Below are positions 22,993 to 35,234 of a stretch of DNA of 64,000 bases, piece after piece. The stretch comes from Rotaria macrura. Its lineage: Eukaryota > Rotifera > Eurotatoria > Philodinida > Philodinidae. The translations under genes and the position numbers were made by a program. The stretch is from contig OENT01000283.1 in the NCBI GenBank assembly GCA_900239685.1, positions 1-64,000 on the forward strand, read 5' to 3'. A model generated the notes under the pieces. That model did not search any database. It was not told the DNA's origin and saw nothing but the letters and a program-made list of their open reading frames with translations. The first letter of the stretch is position 1. The number at the start of each line of letters is the position of its first letter.

Positions 22993-25817
22993 ATGATTAC
23001 ATGTCATAGATTTTCTAGTTATATTTTCATTATACTATTTTTAAATTCGTCGTTAGCTTATCGAATATTTTTCTATTCCAATACGCGAAACCAAGTAAAT
23101 CAATCACCTGTCAATATAAAAATGTTGACTCCGATTGAAATTAGTATTGTTCGGCTACAAGATTTTCTGCGAGAAAGCCAACAAGCTTTCGATGGTAAGC
23201 ATTTTGGTTTTAATTCGAATGCTTATCTACTTATTTTAATTTTGCTTTGTTTAATTAGTTTGTAGGGAATACTTGAACATGAGATTATGTATTGAAAAGA
23301 AGAATATCTGACAATTTTACTAGATATACTATTTTAATCGATGAATACTATGGTGTACTTAATAGAAATCTTCATCCAGAATTGTTGCCAAACAAATTTG
23401 AATAGATTGCTCGGTAGACATTCCTTTTTATTTACCTTGGCACACAGAGTTTCATCTCTTAAATGATGGACTAAGTGAAGCATTGTATAAGAAACTATTT
23501 TAAAATTTTGTTCATTGAATTTCAGAAGAAATAAAATAAAAGTATAACTTACATAGATAAAGTACCAAAGATTACAATGAGACTAATAAAAAAAAACTAT
23601 GAATCTGCTAGGTTGAGTACTAATCAAATGCTTCAATGCTTTATATTCATTTTCAAGTATATATTTCACTTGAGATGACGCATGCATTCATCTAGATGCA
23701 ATAAAAATGCGTAGAGATTTCATCGATAAATGGCTCAAGTTGTGAAACATTGGATTAACTAATTCTTTAATTTTTGTTACTATTGTCTTAGAAATAATGA
23801 ATCATCCTATGGGAATTTTTGGCTGTCTAAAAATTCTATTTATTTGAATTGTTATAATATGTAGAGAATTTTATTTTCTTCTTTGAGAACCAGCTGATTA
23901 TTATGACGAATACACTGATCAACAAAGTTTTCCTCCATCGATTCCGAACTCGTATGGTGAACCAAGTCATATTGAACATTCAGGTGAATATATCTGTTGT
24001 AATTTTAGAATATCATAGGTACACGATTTCATGGAATTCTTCGAGTTGCACTTCATAGTGATTAAGAACCTAACTCATGAGCTTCGATATTATACTTTGG
24101 ACTGATGGAAGCTGTCAAAAGAAGAAAAGAATACATTGGCTAAGTCTCAGTCTATCTGCAACAAGACGACAGTTTTCGTCTTAAAAAATATTAATTGAGA
24201 TCAATTTAGAATAGATAGCACAAACTCTCCTTTTTCAATTTTGATAGAACTTGTTGTTTTCCCCGTGAAAAATTATATTAAATGTGGTGAGAAATATTTA
24301 GATTTATCGAAACTTATTTTCTCTGCGAAATCTTGTCTTTAATTGAGAAAATATTTCACTCCTATGATCTAAAGATCATTATTGAACTAAAAATAAGATT
24401 ATTACTATCTATGTGAATACTCTTGAAATAAATTGTTATCAGTAGTTGAAGGAACATTGCTATCGAATACTAACAATTATTTTTCCGCAAAGAAATTTAA
24501 AAAATTGGCTCAATATCAGTGAAACAGCGTCCTGTGAATTGATTTTCTACTATAAAGACTGAAAAGACATTTCAGATTGTTAACCGCTCTTTTTGTGTCA
24601 ATGAAATCGAAAATATCTTGTCTTGTCGAGAATGATTAGATTCTTCAAATGAATTCATCATGAATATAATTTCAATCTTCGAATTCCTATTCGATATTAT
24701 GAATGAACAAGCAATCGAGAAAAATATTCAACATATAAAAACAAACGTATTTTATTATAATTTTATTAATAAAATCGAATTACAATAGCTCGAATAATTT
24801 ACTTGAACAATTTCCACAGGTATTTCGATGACTTCATCTCAAATTTTTGGTTTAAAAATATAGCTATTCTAGTACAAGCAACGTTTTTAGATAGAAAATG
24901 ATATTGTGCTAGAAATAATAAGAATGCACAGAGAACCATATTATCTTCTTGATTCAGTTGCAGTACATGCTTTCAAAACTCAGTAAATACAATACTGTTG
25001 GAAAAATGAACTATACTTACTTATTGTATTATCTATGAACTTCACAAGTTTTGCCGTAGTCTATCACTGATAAGCAACACAGATGCAATTGAGAATTGAG
25101 CCGGTAGTCTAAGTGAAAAGTTCTTTCTATCTGACTGCTTGAGCTATGCTTACATATTGAGCGAACCAGATTATTACGATGTATAATGAAGCTGCGTGCA
25201 CTAGCATCATGTTGGGTACTGTCAATAAAACTACCTTGAACTATAGAGCAAGAACAACACTGCAACAGCTTGGCTCCAAATTCTAACATTCACCTTCGTG
25301 AATTATTCTTAATAGCGGTTGATGCCTATTGACTAAGCTCACTGCAGTTATAGTAAAATAATATATTCAACTTCAAAAAGAAAACAGACTGTAAGGAGGC
25401 TGATTAGATATCTTTCGTAGGGATGTCCTTCGAATTCCACTGTCAGAATGAGGCAAATAGGTTCCGTTTTTCTATATACATAATATATATATATATATAT
25501 ATGTAAATGAAACAAAATAGGCAATAAATATAATTTCATATACACGGGCACATACATATATCTAGTTGACTCTGTTACCTATGCAATTACATACTAATGT
25601 GAATATAATGATGCATGAGGGAAAGAAGGGACCGTATGTTTTTTTGCTTCGCAGGAAGTCTTCATAAAATATCACTTGGGAATTTCAATAGATGGAAATA
25701 AAAATTATGATTTCTATGATTATGAATAGACTTAAAATGAAAAGATTACGTTTAATACTTGAAAATACGTTCTTCTTGTTTTTAGAAAAAATACGTCGTG
25801 GTTGGGGTAGTGGCTGA
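22993..25817 (+). CDS. Candidate secreted peptide precursor (three exons)
   Basis: The model is 22993-23194, 23894-23983 and 25786-25817, all with GT/AG borders and agreeing phase, giving 107 residues. It starts with a signal-peptide-like segment (a hydrophobic FIILFLNSSLA core). A pro-region with an acidic, Tyr-rich DADYYDEYTD block follows. The protein ends EKIRRGWGSG and then stop. The dibasic RR (101-102) followed by GWGS and a final Gly has the layout of a neuropeptide precursor, which would release GWGS-amide. This rests only on splice-site phase and composition; no family match is recognised. The introns are long (699 and 1802 bases), so exons 2 and 3 could belong to something else. 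Exon 1 alone is the best supported part. Confidence 0.38.
25482..25503. repeat. TA dinucleotide repeat
   Basis: A short run of alternating TA in the second intron of the candidate peptide gene. Similar runs occur at 481-503, 50815-50832 and 59486-59515. Confidence 0.7.
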
Positions 25818-26747
25818 TGGTATCAATCAACAATTTGATAATAATAGTACCATTTGAACGACGATGGAATTTATAGATTTATTTTTCATATCTGTAAAAC
25901 ATCATTTTCGCGTGTATTTTATTTCATCATTATAAGAAGCGAGTTTATACGGAAGAAAATAAAATTTATCTTTATGAATGATCTTTCGAATCAAGTTTGA
26001 TATAACTATTTCTTGAACGCGTACCTTTTCACATGAAAGTTGTATTGCTTTCATTTTCGTTGCAGTTTCAGTGACAAGAAAAGAATTAAACTAAGCGAAT
26101 ATAAATGTATTATGTCGTGATCCTGTGAAGAATATTAGTTATCTTACAAAAAATATATTCATGCAAGTAATTGATCAGACGTGTGATTCGAAAGATATGA
26201 AATCTTGATCAATGAATCCATGGTTGTGAAGGTCTAGTGAAAGTGTTGCATATTCATTGTGTTGCTCTTCTCGGTTGTAAATATTTAGAACAGATCTTCG
26301 AAATGAAACGAGAAGCAGTCATATTTCAATAAATCAATCACAGCTTCTGATGAATCGATACATAACGAACAAAATGATTGAGCATGATATGTACCAGTCG
26401 TTATTTTAGTCGTAGAAAAGTATCCGAGGTGTCATTCTTACGATACAAACAAAATCAAACGGTTTATTGTTCGTATAAAAAGGAGAAAATTATGCCTATA
26501 CTATGCGTACCTGAAAGAAGGTTATATTCATTCTGTAAATCACAAAGTGATGATCGTATAAATACATTTCAATCGCTGTTTAATAGCATGTAGGATATAT
26601 GGTAAATGCATTTTTGAATACGAGTAGAACTATCGTTCCTTTTACTTAACTGCTACTATGCTTAATGGTTGATATATTGTTCTTCTCAATTCTTTCGTTT
26701 GTCACTAAAAGTAGGAATAACGAAACGTTATTGTTTTTTGCTCACTT
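25818..26747. other. Upstream region of the double alpha-crystallin gene
   Basis: No gene is supported. The frame at 26384-26593 is open and basic but unrecognised, and ends 155 bases before the next start codon. The region should hold the promoter of the downstream gene. I did not find a convincing heat-shock element (alternating nGAAn units in tight array). Confidence 0.4.
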
Positions 26748-28055
26748 ATGAGTCGCTACTATTCAGATTCCGACAATGAATATATTAATCATCGTCGACG
26801 ATCAGATAGTATACGTGCATCTGGTTGGCAATCACCATTGTTAACATCGAAAACGAATCTTCTACCAACATCATCTTCATCATCGGTAACACGCATCGTT
26901 GTTGAATCACCATTTGGTTCGAAAAGATATGATTACACGATTGATAAGTCTCAACAAGGTCGTTTAGTTGTAACTGCACGTTGTCGACCAATATCATCTA
27001 CTGAATACATTGCAACAAACAACAAAAATCATGTTGCCATACAAACATTTAGAATACCATATGATGCAGATGTTGATCGTATACAAACTCATATTGAACG
27101 TGATACAAATCGTTTAGTTATTGAAATTCCACGTGGAAAACGTCGAAATTCTCGTATACCACGTTCATCAAATATAAATGAAAATCATGTCAGTAGTCGT
27201 TTATTACGTTCGCCGGATGTTGAACGTATGTTAACTTCGCCAACAGGTGGCCCAAAATTAATCAATGATGAAAATAAATCGAACAGAAGAGGTTCTACTA
27301 CAAATCGAAAACTTGAATATCGGATTGATTGTCGTGGTTATTTAGCTAGTGAACTTGAAGTATTTATTCAAGGAAGAGATTTAATGGTACAAGGTAAAAC
27401 ACATCAATCAACATCACCGGATCCAACACAACAACGTGTATCAAAGAAATTTTCTCGTAAAATCACATTACCACATACAGTTGATTTAAATAAAGTTGTT
27501 TCCTATTTGGAACATGGAGAATTACGTATTGAAGCTCCACTAAAACGTGGAGTTTACTACAATGATGAAGAAATTATTATACCTGCACCGACACCGTCAT
27601 CATCATCAATGATGGCAAATCGTCCGACTTCTAGTTTCGTCTCCAATTTTGAAAATCGTATTCGATCACCATCACCGTACAATCGTCATCATTATCGCCA
27701 AAATGAACGTACGAGTCGTCGACGAGATTACGATCGTTCAACTAATCAACGATTATCTAATCCGAAACGACGAGTGCGTTCAGTTGAAGCTCTGCGTTAT
27801 CCTCTTTATAGATCGCCACGTGAACTTGACGAAGATAACGACGATGACGAAGATAAAAAAGAACAAGAAAGTCGACGTCGTCGAACTACTAACTATGAAC
27901 ACCGTAGTACAGATCGAAAAGACCCAGAGCAACAATATCCAATATACAAATCAGTTTACTCCTCAGCATCTAATCTTATGACTAATCCAACAACAACAAC
28001 ACTTGGCCGTCATCATATTTATCCTTCTGATGACGATAACTATTTGAGATTTTAA
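26748..28055 (+). CDS. Protein with two alpha-crystallin/HSP20-like domains
   Basis: An uninterrupted 435-residue frame. Residues about 46-130 (TRIVVESPFG...IQTFRIPYDADVDRI...RLVIEIPR) and about 190-265 (YRIDCRGYLASELEVFIQGR...SRKITLPHTVDLNKV...GELRIEAP) each show the strand pattern of the small heat-shock protein fold. The second is the better match, including the L-P-x-x-V/D-hydrophobic step and the GELRIEAP end. The first is degenerate. The N terminus is Ser/Arg-rich. The last 170 residues are disordered and rich in Arg, Ser and Asp/Glu. Typical small heat-shock proteins have one domain in about 150-220 residues, so this is a tandem form. A chaperone role is likely by family but not shown. 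It stands out as intronless among spliced genes. Confidence 0.8.
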   Translation: MSRYYSDSDNEYINHRRRSDSIRASGWQSPLLTSKTNLLPTSSSSSVTRIVVESPFGSKRYDYTIDKSQQGRLVVTARCRPISSTEYIATNNKNHVAIQTFRIPYDADVDRIQTHIERDTNRLVIEIPRGKRRNSRIPRSSNINENHVSSRLLRSPDVERMLTSPTGGPKLINDENKSNRRGSTTNRKLEYRIDCRGYLASELEVFIQGRDLMVQGKTHQSTSPDPTQQRVSKKFSRKITLPHTVDLNKVVSYLEHGELRIEAPLKRGVYYNDEEIIIPAPTPSSSSMMANRPTSSFVSNFENRIRSPSPYNRHHYRQNERTSRRRDYDRSTNQRLSNPKRRVRSVEALRYPLYRSPRELDEDNDDDEDKKEQESRRRRTTNYEHRSTDRKDPEQQYPIYKSVYSSASNLMTNPTTTTLGRHHIYPSDDDNYLRF

Positions 28056-30225
28056 TTGTCAATGTTGTATGGCAATAATTTTGCTTTTTCTTTTCTAACC
28101 ATAGATTCTTTTTTATATAGCTTTGAAAAAGAAAAATGCAAAGTCGTATCAGGAAAATAGCCTTTTACAACATGTAATTTATTTTGAAAAAGAAATTTAT
28201 TTTCAATTAAAAAACAACTATCATCATGTCTATTTTGAGTTCACTGAAAATCATGTTAGTTTTTCTAGACAATAACGTGTGCGTTTTTCAATCGACGTTC
28301 ACATTATCAAAATTTTGCGTTTCATACATGAAAATTGCCAATCGTACTAGTTCATGACAACTAGACAAATGAGATTAATATTTCCATAGGTCAAAAAGAT
28401 TTACTATTACATCTTGTAGATAGATAACTTGATACCAATGTTATTTACGTACTACGAATAGTACTGGTAAGATTTACTATTTGAATAAATCCATAGATTT
28501 ATCAAAGTATTTGTATGCATGATTTGGTATGAAAAATCCATAATCATATAACATTATGACTTTACAAATGGACAGAACATATTTAATCTTTTCGGATTAC
28601 GTGACACTTTCTGGACAATAAATTCAACATTGTAATGATGATTGACATGTTTAGGCTTCGATTTTAATACATGAAAAATATTTTTCTTCTATAGAGAATC
28701 ATACAGGTCCACACTGTTTTTTTTGCAATGCTTCTATCGTTTCGATAAGGTTTGATTTCGCCAGTAATACATTCATAGCACATGATTTAAGTGAGACTGA
28801 TAATTTTTCATTTTGTTGTATAAAAACTTTTCATCCATTGGTTATACGTTTGCTTCCGATGAAATTTATTGTTCTTAGATGTGCACAAATAAGAATGAGG
28901 GTGTGTTGACATGATGTAATATTCTACAAAACTAAAGAAAGTAATCAGTGAAAGAAACTATTTTTCAAAACAATCAGAGATTACAAATGGCAATACTTGC
29001 TCCACTAACTTTCAGGGACATTGCCAAAGTTAAAAAAAAGTATATGCCAATAGAATCAGCAGCATAATTAAACTAGCATTAATAAATCATTTGCAATAAT
29101 TTTTATATCCCAAACTATTCCAAGACAGAATCGTCAAACTAGTAATTCATTGGATCAAAGAAATACACACAATTTAATCTTTTCTTAATCGAAATTTGCA
29201 AGTCATGGCTGGCAATTGTAACTTGTTCAGTACAAAGAAATTCCGTGGTCTTGTTCAATGCATATTTATAATTCATTATATTCCCTAACATGAATTCAGT
29301 TTACTAAGAATAAGTATTTGATTGGGTGCTACATATATTCATCATCCATGCAAAATTTTTCATACCATATATTTGAAATGTTTGAATCGAAGTGCTTCGA
29401 TGGATACTGTATAGAAGTCTATTTTTCTGATCATTTTTCATAGCATTGCTTCTCTTTTGCTTATTATAATTCTGATGTCTTTTGAGAATTTAATTCACAT
29501 TCCTCAAAAAAGTTTATTGTATGGTAGACGTCTGAGTTTGAAAAACAAAACAACGTCTTGTTGAAATAGTTGTTTTTCATAGAAAAGAACTGTTAAAAAT
29601 GAATTAGCAGTTTGAAATTTCTTCGAAGTCTAAATTACAGTTAGATGTTTCTTTCTCGAAAACTAAATTCTCTACAATTAATTAATCTATTGTGCTTAGA
29701 ATAAACAGCAGCTTTCATTGCGAGAGACATTCATTTCTAGATGGTCGCTGATCAAAGAAGACTTCTGAATATAAATAGTTGTTAGGCATATGCTATTCCG
29801 TTTGTTTGAAATGTTTCAATCAAACATAAGTAAAGATCCAGAGCAACAGTAATTAAAACTGAGTTACATTGCATTGATGCTGTACACTAGGAACACTAGA
29901 AATGCTAAATTTATGTTAAATATTTGTAAAAATTACCTAATAGGAATTTTTCCCTATATTCGTGTTTTTCACAAAATTTTATTTTAGATGAAAGACTTCA
30001 TATATAATCATGTATTATGCGAATTTATATATATATTTATATTTTTATGACAATTGACTTTAATTATCGAATTGCACAGTACAAAGAAAAAACAAACGAG
30101 CACAAATAAGAATATATATGATATATACATGTATCGTTATTAAAAACTGAAGGGTACCGTGTAGAAATTATGTTTTATCAATATAGCTGTACATATATCT
30201 GCTCCATTCTATGATAGACATTCTA
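28056..30225. other. Intergenic DNA between HSP20-like and BAX genes
   Basis: The genes on both sides end here (convergent), so it should hold two 3' flanks. No open frame of interest and no repeat stands out apart from AT-rich runs near 30010-30045 and 30110-30130. Confidence 0.5.
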
Positions 30226-31359
30226 TTAGATTCGTCGAACAAAGTAAAGAACCATAAAAGTTGCAATCATTCCACTGAGAAAAATCCCGATCGTTGTTAA
30301 ACGTGATTGAGGTACTGCGTCGCGTAAGATAACCATCTAGATTTTCGAAGAGAAATAATAAATCATGGTCAATATGATTACAAAACTTACCCAACCACCT
30401 TTGCGAACAATCCATGGAGCAACTATTTCCTTGACAAAACGTACAGTCCATTCAACAAGAATATGTAAAATTGATGATGGTTGATCTCTTAGTGACTAGA
30501 ACGAAAAGAAATATAAGAAAGGTGGTCAATTAATTTCATTGTAAAAAGAAAATCATACTTTCAAAATAAGTTTATATGTAAAATAAAAGAGTGTTACAAT
30601 GCGGCCCCAATTATAAATTCCATCACAAAAAAGTTCTTTGGCAACATCGCTAAATGTTTCATATGGGCTATTGACAGGCACTTGATCGACCATGCTAAGA
30701 GAACGAAATATATTTTATGAAATTTAATGCCTATTTATAGTGCAACACGAAGGAATAATCATAGAAGAAATATGGAAATAAAGGGGTTAAAGAAAAAGCA
30801 AGCAAGGTTTCTATGCTTCTAGCCTACCTTTCAATGTATGACTCTACAAATAGTTCCCATAGAACGAATGATTCTAATTACAATAGTGAAGATTAAATTC
30901 TTTCATACCTTTTTATTCGTTGATCAGCATCGAGTTCATCACCAATCATTCGTAATCGATGGGCTATTTGTTGAATTTGTCGATATTGTGGAACTAGATA
31001 AAATAATAGCAAGTAAAATAAGTATCCGACATAATTACATATACGAATCCTTACGTGCGGAAAGGTCAATATCAATTATTGGCTTAACTAGACCCATATC
31101 GACACCATCTTCTGTGGCCCGTTCCATAATGAATTCTTCTAATATATAACGAGTTTCCTCTGTAACATCTTCAACACTTTTCTTAAAAGGTGAATTATCA
31201 TTGTAATCAGTCGCTATAATTTAGACAATGAATTTGATTTATGGAATACAATTTGAAAACAACGTAGAACATACGAATATATGGGACTGGTGCGAAACGC
31301 ATTGAATAAAGGTCAGATACATCTGATGCAACGACTTTTGCACGGGTTTTTGAAAGCAT
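30226..31359 (-). CDS. BAX: BAX-like BCL-2 family apoptosis effector
   Basis: Six exons (31359-31275, 31213-31055, 30993-30909, 30694-30559, 30495-30391, 30336-30226) in phase give 226 residues. The BH3 helix is in exon 3 (IAHRLRMIGDELDAD, about 90-105). The BH1 region is in exon 4 (ELFCDGIYNWGRIVTLFYF, with the NWGR core, about 127-145). BH2 ends exon 5 (APWIVRKGGW, about 181-190). A C-terminal hydrophobic anchor follows in exon 6 (GIFLSGMIATFMVLYFV, then RRI). The IGDELD BH3 with the NSPYETF...ELF spacing matches BAX more closely than BAK or BOK. This family permeabilises the outer mitochondrial membrane. All functional parts are present, so it should be a working gene. Confidence 0.93.
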
Positions 31360-34300
31360 GTGGATTGGCGATTACAATGATTCTATTCTATACTTGTTCA
31401 GAATTCGATGGAAATAACAGCCAAAACAATGGTATTTTTACTACATAAGTGATAGATAACAATGTGATAAATGATTGTCCAATGAAACGAATAATTGTTC
31501 GATTTCTTATTGTTCCATTAAAACTCATCATTTTTAGAGAAAATAGAAAAATTAAATGTAAAACTCTCGGAATAAGGAGTTATCATTTACATCTAAAATT
31601 ACAGATAGATGTCACTGTTTAACAAATTCGAATTCGTGCGATGTACTCTTCGAAATGATCAGTTTCTGAAATAGATTAGCGATATTTTTGTTCCGCTCCT
31701 AGTAGACATCTTTTCCATTGAGAACTATATGTTTTAATAGTCCGAGACAAGAACAATTAATTCAACTAGTCTTGAGTTCAATTACTTTCATTCCGACGTA
31801 TACTCACTCAAACATTGTTTAATTAATATCGTGCAAAAGAAAGATGATTCTTTTTCAGTATCAAGAACTAAGTTATCATTTTATATATTCACAAATTACT
31901 TGAACCACCATGTTAAATCTTGTTGAATTGAAGATCAACAAATTGCAGTAAGATAATCGCTTAGATGTCGACATTATTCTATATTATTGTATAATTGTAT
32001 AGTTTTCTTTCGAGTAAGTTCTATGCGAAATTTTCCTTGTTCTAATTTCGCTTTACGAAACGAATATTTTGAAGTAAGAACCGTAGCATATCTCAACATG
32101 CCGAGAAAAAGATTCAGCAGCAACATCAAACGTTGCCTTCTATCTTCAAGATTTTATTTGTATCTAAGACCAATCATTCCATTCTTCATGGCATGCATAT
32201 GAACCTATTCGAATTGATCATCTATTCGACTGAACAAAATGGTTCAACATTACTGAATTCTTTGTGAATCGTTTCGGTAAGTTCATTATTCGAAACTATT
32301 TTATATTTGTTTTTCAGACATATTTTATTTGAACTTGTAATTTTTCTAAAAATAATGATGTAAACGAGTTGCCTTTGTGAATTCAGTATATTTTCGTCCT
32401 TCGTTTAAAATCTATCGACAATGAACTTGTGTATATCGGGTTACGATATTCAATAAAGATCTGTTGATACGTTTTCCGAAGGAATTTCACGATTCAATCA
32501 CATCAAAAGTCAACTACAGATAGATTTATTCAGTAAGATCTACTTTAGATTTATCTACACGAGAAAAAACGATCCGAATACATCGAAGACAAGAGAAAAT
32601 ATAACGATGAGTCTACTCTTCGACATGGATCTATCCATATCACAACATTATAAATCTCAGACAGATTTTATGCAATGTCTCTTCATTTTAATTTAGCAGA
32701 AAGTCCTCTTTATTTATTCACAACCGTGTTCTGTTGTATGTAGTTAAATGCACCTTAGTCGCCTTGTTTTATTTAGTACCACATATAAAGAGATGCTTAC
32801 TGGGTAAATGGTGAGGTACGAGTGTTACCAGAGAGAACTTGTTGAAAGAAAAATTTATCATACATTTTATAAATGATAGTTTGCACCATTCTGCTTTTGT
32901 ATGTCTAAATAAAAAAAGTGATATTGTACTCGTTTTAATCGTCGAACAGAGAAGTTTCTTATTTATTGTAAGAAATGTTTGTTAATAGAATGCCCACGTT
33001 TTCAACGAAAAATGTCGTACTGAGAATGTAATAGAACAAGAACTATAGTCATACTCTATCTAAAAATTGTATTTAAGACTTCCGATCGTTTTGAAAGGGG
33101 GAATGGTTAGTAGTTTTTGATAGAAACTAATCACATATTTTCAAAGACAGTGATTTTCATGGAAACTTTTGACGTCCAACCAGATTAATTTCTTATATAC
33201 ATGCATAATCATGATTGAACATTGCATTTTATTTCCGATTTCAAAGAGTTTTATAAAAATAATTTTATTGAATTAAAACTTGTGGTGACAGGACAATTCT
33301 TCGCAGACAGACGATTTGTCACAAAGATATTTTGTTGCATAAATAGTTATAGTTCGTCTATTACATCAACGATTGTGATGAAATTCAAGTAGAAGCTAAC
33401 AGTAGCGCTTATTAATACATGACAACAATTGAAACTGAAATGAAGAGATTAATTTACTAATTTTAATTTTCCTTTGCAGTCTCTATTCTGACCTCGAAAA
33501 ATTAACTTCGAATCAGTTTTTCGCTCTAAAACGTCAATATAACCTTTAGAACCAAGAATAGGCTTTCTGTTCTCGCTTGAAAATTTATTAATTGTACTCC
33601 TCACTTCCCGACAGTATAAATAAGTTTTTTCATATTCACCATATCTCTCGCCACTGTGAGGATTCATTCTTTTAGTTATTTTAGAAATTAATTGTTTTTC
33701 CTTCATCTTCCAAGATACTATTGGATTATTCAGTTCTTTGCTATTTAGGATAACGCAGTTCCCAAAATTCGATATTTTATTCGGCTACAGCTTGATTGCG
33801 GAAACCTTTTTCAATCAAATAAGAAAGAAAAATCGCAACCAAGAAGACACGGTTCATTCAATAAAGAAATGATGTTTTACATACGCCTATCTAGAAATCA
33901 TACATGTGGCACATCTTATTAATCTAATTACAATTCGGCTAATTGTCCATGAAAAGAACAGTCCGGCAACCAATTGTCTCTGTGACGAAATGTCTCCAAC
34001 GAATAGTCTGGGACAAAGCCGCCTCGCACCAGACTTGCAAGATTTCGCAGACAATCTAGGCTACGTATTGTCCGTTGGATTCGGCATGAACGTAAATGTT
34101 GAAAGAAATTTCGCACATATATTGAAATTGTGAGGACTAGCCACCCTCCACAGCAAAAACCTTCACGGTAGCTATATCCTTACTATTATACCACAGCTAA
34201 TTCTTCTGAATTAAAAATTTTAATGATTACAAAAGTCATCATTTATATCAATAGATCTATATTTTAACTAAATTTTTCATATATTCTTAACTTTCAAACA

Positions 34301-34438
34301 ATCTGCCGTTTGAATTTGAAGAGATAGCTACTTAAATATAATCATCATTCCAATAATTAAAAACCAATGAACCTATTGAAAAAATAAATAAGATTTTAAA
34401 TTCTTTCAAAACGTCATGCTATATTATTGATTTCTTCG
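31360..34438. other. Gene-poor stretch upstream of BAX
   Basis: No firm gene. A minus-strand ATG-led frame at 33706-33449 (85 codons) is highly charged and looks more protein-like than most, but is unrecognised. Positions 33940-34190 are markedly less AT-rich and open on both strands, perhaps a relic of inserted DNA. Neither has splice partners. Confidence 0.4.
33449..33706 (-). CDS. Possible small hypothetical protein
   Basis: An 85-codon frame from ATG to stop. It is rich in Lys, Arg and Glu, with no hydrophobic segment, in contrast to the Phe/Ile/Tyr/Leu-rich translations that chance frames give in this AT-rich DNA. No domain is recognised and the neighbours do not help. It could be a short unknown gene, an exon of a larger one, or a fragment of mobile DNA. 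The length alone is not beyond chance. Confidence 0.18.
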   Translation of the reverse strand: MKEKQLISKITKRMNPHSGERYGEYEKTYLYCREVRSTINKFSSENRKPILGSKGYIDVLERKTDSKLIFRGQNRDCKGKLKLVN

Positions 34439-35234
34439 TAGGGGTGCAACAAATGCAAGGCCGTGAACTTTGTTGTAAATAGAGTTTGTACTTATTCTCG
34501 AATGAGATTTGGATCTGGATTTGGTGTTAAATTATCCAAATCTGATAAGACTTTCTAAGATAAAGTCCCAGAAGGTAGAAAAGAATCTCATGTCTTGTAA
34601 ATTTATATGAAATTCTTTAGAATTGATGTAGATTAGGGTATGGGATTTGGTTTCAGTTTAGCACGACTACGAAATCGGACTCATGCTATCCCAGTGAAAA
34701 AATGTTGGATTATAGAAGATTTCCGTGGATTATAATCAGATTTTTCTACACCAAAATCCAAATAATAATCGATTGAAGCAGTCGAAACCAGTGATAATAT
34801 GATTTTCAATCAAACAATAATCTTAGAAATCCTGTAAAATTGTGATTAAAATCATGTATGTTTGATTTAAAGCATATGATCTGGATTTAATATGATTTTA
34901 ATCACAATTTTACAGGATTTCTAAGATTATTGTTTGATTAAAAATCATATTATCGCAACTTTCGACTGTTTCAATCGATTATTATTTGCATTTTAGTGTC
35001 GAAAAATCTGATTATAATCTACTGAAATCTCCAACAATTTGATATTTTTTCATTGGGTAGATTGAAAACAAATCTAAACCCAAGTCCAAATCCCACACGT
35101 ATCACTAATCGAAAATCTAAGCCGGAGAAAGCAGTATTAACCATCCTTTGATCCAAATCCAAACAAAATCCAGCAATCCAATGCAAGCCTCAGGGGCGTG
35201 GTGAGAAATCCATGCAAGATTTGTTGCACCCCTA
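34439..35234. mobile_element. Non-coding foldback (MITE-like) element, about 0.8 kb
   Basis: The ends are an exact inverted repeat, TAGGGGTGCAACAAAT at the left and ATTTGTTGCACCCCTA at the right. The core is a long imperfect palindrome, with arms of about 34690-34857 and about 34889-35060. The blocks AATCCTGTAAAATTGTGATTA and CAAACAATAATCTTAGAAAT are repeated inverted around a loop of about 30 bases. There is no coding capacity. Counting the terminal TA as target gives a TA duplication; no clean 8-base duplication is seen. The ends resemble those of the smaller element at 37104-37461, so the two may belong to related families moved by the same transposase. Confidence 0.8.

Noticed and set aside
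25029..25289. Minus-strand 86-codon frame in the candidate peptide gene intron
   Set aside because: Length fits chance and no motif or splice partner is visible.
33906..34133. Less AT-rich patch open on both strands
   Set aside because: Frames lack ATG starts and recognisable domains; kept only as a note in the flanking region.
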